Below, piece by piece: positions 59,324-64,000 of a stretch of DNA of 64,000 nt (positions within the stretch are counted from its first letter, which is position 1; each line of letters opens with the position of its first letter). The DNA comes from Xanthostigma xanthostigma (taxonomy: Eukaryota > Arthropoda > Insecta > Raphidioptera > Raphidiidae). Where the stretch lies: positions 22,028,001 to 22,092,000 of the forward strand of contig OY754469.1 in assembly GCA_963575645.1 (NCBI GenBank), given 5' to 3'. Below the pieces are notes generated by a model that saw only the letters and a list, made by a program, of their open reading frames with translations, did not search any database and was not told where the DNA came from. The position numbers and the translations under genes are program-made.

Positions 59324-60480
59324 TATATGAAAAACCTATATTTTATTAATTAATTTGTATTAAACTACAAAATATGTCTACTGCACATTACGAAACCTGC
59401 ATTAAAATTTGCTGGTTTGTGCTGTGCTGGTTGTGCAGGTTTATGCTTGACAAGTGTGCGCGGTCTTTTAATGTCAAGATAAAAAGTGGGTAGTCAATAA
59501 TTTTTGGTACCGAATTCTGGAAAAGAATTCTCTCATCAAGCTGTCATATAAAAACACCAAAAAACTCGCAAGAAAACGCAATCACAAAAGTCCCGTTACG
59601 ATTTTTTGAGGTTATGAATTAAGTGACTGCCAACAATGCGGTATGGAAGACTGATAACCGATAGGTCAAGAAATAAGTTATTAGGTGACCACCAGGCGCA
59701 GTGGAAAAAAGACGGTTGACGTTCTAGCTATTACGGTGACAGAGATAATGACAAAAATAATAATGATAATAGATAATACGTAGTTGTTGCAACAATAAAC
59801 GACAACAAAAAAGTCTGTGATATCGGTATTTTGAAATAACTTTAAAATACGAAGATCCGTTGTATTGTGAATTCAAGCATGTCCGCCGTTCTTTCCGCGC
59901 CATTCAGTCACACCATACCGCTGGCACCGTATCATAAATCTATAACAAAACAACAATCATATTATACTTTGCAGCTCTCTCTCTCCGTTTAAAATTTTTT
60001 TTTTTGGCCAATTGAAGTTGTTTAGGAAGGTGACACTTGCTAAGAACTAAGTAGTGAAATAATGAACCAAACACTATAAATAGAAGCTTAGGTCGTAAAT
60101 TTCATTACCCTAGGGGATGACCAACGACTCAAGTTTAGAGCTTAGCAAGAGCGGGTATCATCATAGACGCTTGAAGCGACGAATGGACAATTTAGCATAT
60201 ACAATAAGACATGCTTATTGTTTATGAATGAGGAAAATGTTTAATATTATCAAATTATGACATCTGGAGTCCAGGAAAAAAAGTGTTTTCTGCACGTTTA
60301 TAACAACTTCAATTATAATAGCTTGTATTGATGTAATATCTAAAACATGTTGACATTCGATTTTCATCCTATTTCAACTGTCCAATTGGCGTGAATTGCC
60401 AGTCATATGTAGTTTTGACAATTAGGTTGTACTCTAGTACCGCATGAGTTGAAAATCAAGGACTAAAAGTTCTAAAAAAT
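59324..60480. other. stretch without recognised genes
   Basis: Base composition is a little more balanced between 59580 and 59960 than around it, but no frame, repeat or splice pair can be defended. Confidence 0.4.
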
Positions 60481-60485
60481 AAAAT

Positions 60486-60705
60486 TTTCAGTTTCAAAAC
60501 ATGCTTATTTCAACGCAATAAAAAGTAGAAAATAAATATCTTTCTCTTGTGGAACGTTTATGAGCGTAGAACACCCACTATACGTTTGATTTAATTCATC
60601 GAGTGCACCATGTTTTTAAACGTTACAAAAGAGAGAGAGAGAGAGAGAAATTTATTTTCTATTTTTTGGTGCGTTGATATAAAAGTGACTTTTTAGTTTT
60701 TTTTT
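60486..60705. mobile_element. inverted-repeat element with (GA)n inside
   Basis: The left arm (about 60486-60540: TTCAACGCAATAAAAAGTAG then AAAATAAAT) has its inverse at about 60646-60705 (AAATTTATTTTCTATTTTTT then GGTGCGTTGATATAAAAGTG and TTGAAACGATTT). A GA microsatellite (60629-60648) abuts the right arm. The arms are diverged. Confidence 0.5.
60629..60648. repeat. (GA)n microsatellite
   Basis: Nine or so GA units in a row. Confidence 0.85.
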
Positions 60706-61485
60706 GAAACGATTTATAATTCTTTTTACTTATAATCTGATAGGGCAAGGAATAAGCAATATACATATTATGTGGTCATTTAAATAAGAATCTCTTCAAT
60801 CACCTACTGATTGTGTAAATATATTTTGTAATCGGTGAGACTAAATCGTAGCAGTAATATTAATGCAGCAGATTCATCCGCATTATTTTTTACTAGACTT
60901 AACTGTATCATTTTATCGATTCATAACAAAATAACACCAGAAAGCGTTGCAATTGAACACTTTATACAAATAAAATGAATATTACTGTAAAATAACGGTG
61001 GTTTTCTCACGCGGAGAGACAACGAAGTTTGTATGTTCACTCCAAAAGGAAATATCTTGTAACCTATACATAATATTCTGCAGTTGTGCGAAGTGATCGT
61101 GCAGCTTATAAACGTATTTATACACATGTATAGAGCAATGCCACAACGTACGTGCGTTTATCAGAAAGTTTAGAATTCAATCAACACAGAGAACTGATGT
61201 CTGCTGAATCAACTACATTAAGTATTACAGCGGCTAATAAGATGACGCGTCAAAGTGGCGCTATGACAAACCTACCGGTGCCTACTAATTGCCTACGATA
61301 TATTTGCTTTCATCGATGATTTTTTCTTCAGTATAAAACTTCTTTTAACGCGCTACGAGACATATAATATAGCTCTCACCCACCATTCCACAACGTTGCA
61401 TGCCCGGTTTTTATTAGAATAAAATCGACTCTTAACTATAAAAACCGACCGTACAACGTATTGTGATATGGTGATTGGTATGGGG

Positions 61486-61556
61486 ATTGCAATCCGGTGT
61501 CATTTCCAATCCGTCCGGATTTCCATCGATCCGGCCGGATTAATCAAGTCAGGATG
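61486..61556. repeat. cluster of CCGGATT-type words
   Basis: ATTGCAATCCGG, AATCCGTCCGGATTTCC and GATCCGGCCGGATT follow one another within 70 bp. Another ATCCGGACGGATTT lies at about 62640-62655. Between the clusters is an hAT transposase tail (62319-62600), so these may be the subterminal repeats of one hAT element of about 1.2 kb. Confidence 0.45.
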
Positions 61557-61632
61557 ATTTTTCCCTTTCGTTCCAAAATGGACTGTTTTTGAGGAAATCG
61601 AGTGAGTGTATTATAATCAACTTTATTTAATC

Positions 61633-61680
61633 TTTTACAGAGTAGCTACTGTTTGCTACAATTGTTAAGAAACACCCATT
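61633..61680 (+). repeat. 48-bp direct repeat, copy 1
   Basis: Exact match to 62077-62124. It begins TTTTACAGAGTAGCTACTGT and ends GTTAAGAAACACCCATT. Confidence 0.9.
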
Positions 61681-61715
61681 GTTACAAGAAAAATTAGTTT
61701 ATTTTTTCAAACAAT

Positions 61716-61787
61716 GTCACCGTCGGGATACGAACCCCGAATCTTTCCACTCTCGCGGCGGACTGAGTTACATTACACCACAGTGAC
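61716..61787 (-). ncRNA. tRNA-like sequence (tRNA relic or SINE head)
   Basis: On the minus strand 72 bases can fold as a tRNA. The acceptor stem is GTCACTG with CGGTGAC (seven pairs, one G-T). The anticodon stem is TCCGC with GTGGA around loop CGCGAGA. The variable region is AAGAT, and the T stem TCGGG/CCCGA encloses GTTCGTAT. The promoter-B-like GGGTTCGTATCCC is good. The D arm (GTGTAATGTAACTCAG) does not pair properly, the T loop is one base too long and position 33 is G where T is expected, so it is not a working tRNA. It is more likely a decayed tRNA gene or the tRNA-derived head of a SINE. Confidence 0.5.
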
Positions 61788-62076
61788 ACAACTATCAAAC
61801 TATCATTCTAATATTTATAGCATTGGTAACTGATTTTTTCACATCATGCGAGAGCCAATTATATTAGTTAACGCTAGATATGAGCCATCGCAGTAGTGAG
61901 AGCTATGAGTGAATCAAAGGTGAAATTATTTCCTTTCGTTAAATAACGATCCCAAGTCATAGACGTCTTTTCTAAATCGCCAGGAATGTTAATAGTGGAA
62001 ACTTCTTGTTTCTTATGGATGAAACGATCCTTTAATATTTAGATGAGTTTAGTTACAGTTAGTAATTATAATAATA

Positions 62077-62124
62077 TTTTACAGAGTAGCTACTGTTTGC
62101 TACAATTGTTAAGAAACACCCATT
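62077..62124 (+). repeat. 48-bp direct repeat, copy 2
   Basis: Exact match to 61633-61680. The two copies bracket a 396-bp segment that holds the tRNA-like sequence. Confidence 0.9.
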
Positions 62125-62318
62125 TAATCTACTGAGATCACAATAATTGGGTATTTGAGCATGCTAACAAGTGTCAATCTTATATTTATATACCTATCCT
62201 GTCTAATGAATGGCACAATTATCACAATAAATGCAACTCCTTAGTTTAACCAGCTTACTATCAATAATTATTTTAAGTATGCACTATCAAAAAATCAATT
62301 TTGATTTTGGAAAAAGCA

Positions 62319-62600
62319 TCATAGAAAGAAAATAGTGTTGATTGTGTCATCTGCCAATCGATTTCTAATTGAGCTACAAATATAACCAGCGACCGAAAAG
62401 ACCCTTTCTGCTTCTACACTTGTCCGCTTTATTGTCAATAAATAATCATGAACAGCAGACAAGCAGAGACCTTAGAGATAGGGTAACTGCTAAGACAGGG
62501 AATGCTGTTTTCTGGTAGGATAAGTAATCCTCGATTTACCTGTACAACAGTACGAACAAGAATTGCCGTATTAGTCGCATTATCAACTTCAAAAGCAAAT
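62319..62600 (-). pseudogene. hAT transposase C-terminal dimerisation region, broken
   Basis: On the minus strand the frame ending in TGA at 62319 reads TSVEAERVFSVAGYICSSI, then RNRLADDTINTIFFL. This is the conserved hAT C-terminal block (T-SvesERvFS-aG---t--RnrLs---i--L-fL), where the transposase dimerises and part of the active site lies. About 45 bases upstream, a second frame gives ILPENSIPCLSSYPISKV, matching the preceding 'YP.lS.vA' segment, so one frameshift separates the two. The rest of the enzyme (BED finger, catalytic core) is missing. The decayed copy may belong with the CCGGATT clusters on either side. Confidence 0.8.
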
Positions 62601-62805
62601 AAATAAAAAACACGGATCTACCTATTTCTCTTGAGAGTCATCCGGACGGATTTAGTACGTGTCGGACATATTCATTTAGTAATTATAAAGATTCGCGACA
62701 GTTCACCGTTAGTTTATGCAACAAATGTAAAGATAAAGGCTACCTCCAATGCGTACTGATCACTTTAATGTTCAGTACTAATAATACCATAGGTACCTAC
62801 AATGC

Positions 62806-62945
62806 ATAATAATATTATAAATGCGTTTGTCTGTCTGTTACCTTTTCACGCCTAAACCGCTGAAGAGATTTCGATAAAATTTAGTAAGGAGATAGATTGC
62901 ATCCTGAGGAAGCATATAAGCTACCTTTTGTCCCAAAACAATCTA
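62806..62945 (+). mobile_element. Helitron 5' part, truncated
   Basis: TAATAATATTATAAATGCG, CCTTTTCACGCCTAAACCGC and AGGAGATAGATTGCATCC repeat the first 130 bp of the Helitron at 17428 with few changes. A CTAG end is not visible to the right, so the copy is cut. Confidence 0.6.
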
Positions 62946-63882
62946 AAGAGGATGAAATTTTCCAAGTGGGAACATAGTATGCCTTGTCTAAAAATGAAAT
63001 GTGTATTTTAATACTGACACGGTGTGCCTTTGATTTGATTTCCGACTTTATATAAAAAAAATCTAATTTTAAGTGCATAACTTTTCGGGATTACTGAAAT
63101 TATTCGAAATACGGTTGACATAATGATTGCACATGTGTGTCAGAGACAATTTTGTATGGTCTGTCGAAGGCGGTATACCTATAAATTATGCTGTTAGGTG
63201 TTCTAATTGCTAAGTCTGAAGGTTGGCGTACAAAACAACCCCAGATGGCTCGTAGACAAACGCGTGCCGAAGAAACGGTGCAAGATGCACTTTCGTATCT
63301 CTACTGTAAATCTATTACACAAAATAACATGTATTATACCGCTTTCTGTTCTCGAAGGGTAGAAACATAAAATACAGTAGCCTGTTGTACAAGCGTTGGT
63401 CAGCATTATTATCAAACTATTTTGAAGTCAATAAACCTTCCAGTCGATAAAATTCAATTTAAACTTTATCTAAGTGAAATTTATTTTGTTAACATTTTTC
63501 CAACTTAAATTAATATTTTATAATTCCAGAAACATATTATATAATTATTATTTTCCATTTTCACGTCAGTAATATTTATTTTAAATAATTGTAAATAATG
63601 AGAAATTGGACACATATAATGTTTTACTTTTTATTGCTACGTTTCTTCAGTACTGCTGACTTTTTCAAAGCTCAAAAAGCTAATAGTAGTATGTAAAATG
63701 TGTCATAAAGTTATATCTGTTTACAACTCTAGAAACATATACCTACTGAATTTTTTATGTCAATTTTAAAAAATTAAAGTCAACAACATTAATTAAATTT
63801 AAACGGCTGTTTTCTCTTATTTTTGAGTTTTGATAAAAAATGTTACTTAAATTATTCGTCTGTTTGATTTCTACACACTGTT
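62946..63882. other. AT-rich stretch, no gene called
   Basis: A GC-richer patch at 63200-63360 allows open frames on both strands, but neither has a recognisable motif. The rest is AT-rich. Confidence 0.4.
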
Positions 63883-64000
63883 AAAAAAAAAATTGGTTGT
63901 CTGTAAAGTCGGTTTACGGACGATAGTTTATGTGATAACGTCATAAAGAAACATTGATGAACTCTCTGACGTCACGCGAGAAAAGAGAGAAATGCGTACA
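63883..64000 (+). mobile_element. family A element, copy 4, runs off the window
   Basis: The A-run followed by AATTGGTTGTCTGTAAAG and GGTTTACGGACGATAG is the family's left end. After GTGATAACGT the sequence (CATAAAGAAACATTGATGAA, TGACGTCACGCGAG) differs from the other copies. It is therefore a different subtype, possibly the longer parent element, continuing beyond 64000. Confidence 0.65.

Overview
The window looks like non-coding nuclear DNA from an insect, most likely a moth or butterfly. It is strongly AT-rich and shows no operons or long intact host genes. It carries many TAGGTA/TACCTA words, TTAA-flanked miniature elements, Helitrons that start TC, end CTAG and sit between A and T, hAT and mariner-type miniature elements, and decayed LINEs. 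Lepidoptera is an inference from this repeat mix; no host gene here proves it.

Layout. 1-4550: retroposon tail, a foldback MITE (2015-2456) and a 2-kb palindrome (2534-4545) built from an unclassified family, called family A here, whose end reads AATTGGTTGTCTGTAAAG. 4550-9200: a candidate 86-bp host coding exon (4798-4883), a second family A copy, a palindromic MITE (7272-7784), and a foldback element (family B) with a third family A copy nested in it. 9200-20400: foldbacks, a TA-flanked MITE (15632-16024), the second family B copy and a Helitron (17428-17931). 20400-21078: a GC-richer block ending in a strong splice donor, read as a possible promoter plus non-coding first exon on the plus strand. 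21079-31080: AT-rich, intron-like DNA with a precisely bounded Helitron (23215-23850) and relics of LINE endonuclease and 3' ends. 31085-34318: a 5'-truncated LINE on the minus strand, split by a 915-bp hAT element with a perfect 8-bp target duplication. 34319-46098: intron-like DNA with two adjacent TTAA-flanked elements (39636-39837, 39881-40576), an hAT-type MITE (42786-43390) and a 1.1-kb repeat with a 156-bp tandem array (43801-44888). 46099-50000: MITE, Helitron end, Jockey-like LINE tail, a second Helitron and two foldbacks. 50000-64000: a 734-bp inverted-repeat element, a second copy of the TA-flanked MITE, an RTE-like LINE relic, a tRNA-like sequence between 48-bp direct repeats, an hAT transposase C-terminus and a fourth family A copy running off the end.

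The only host-gene candidates are the exon at 4798-4883 and the exon/promoter at about 20403-21078. Both are on the plus strand, so the rest may be intron or intergenic DNA. There is no evidence that the two belong to one gene. Every other coding trace is from a transposable element, and all of those are broken.
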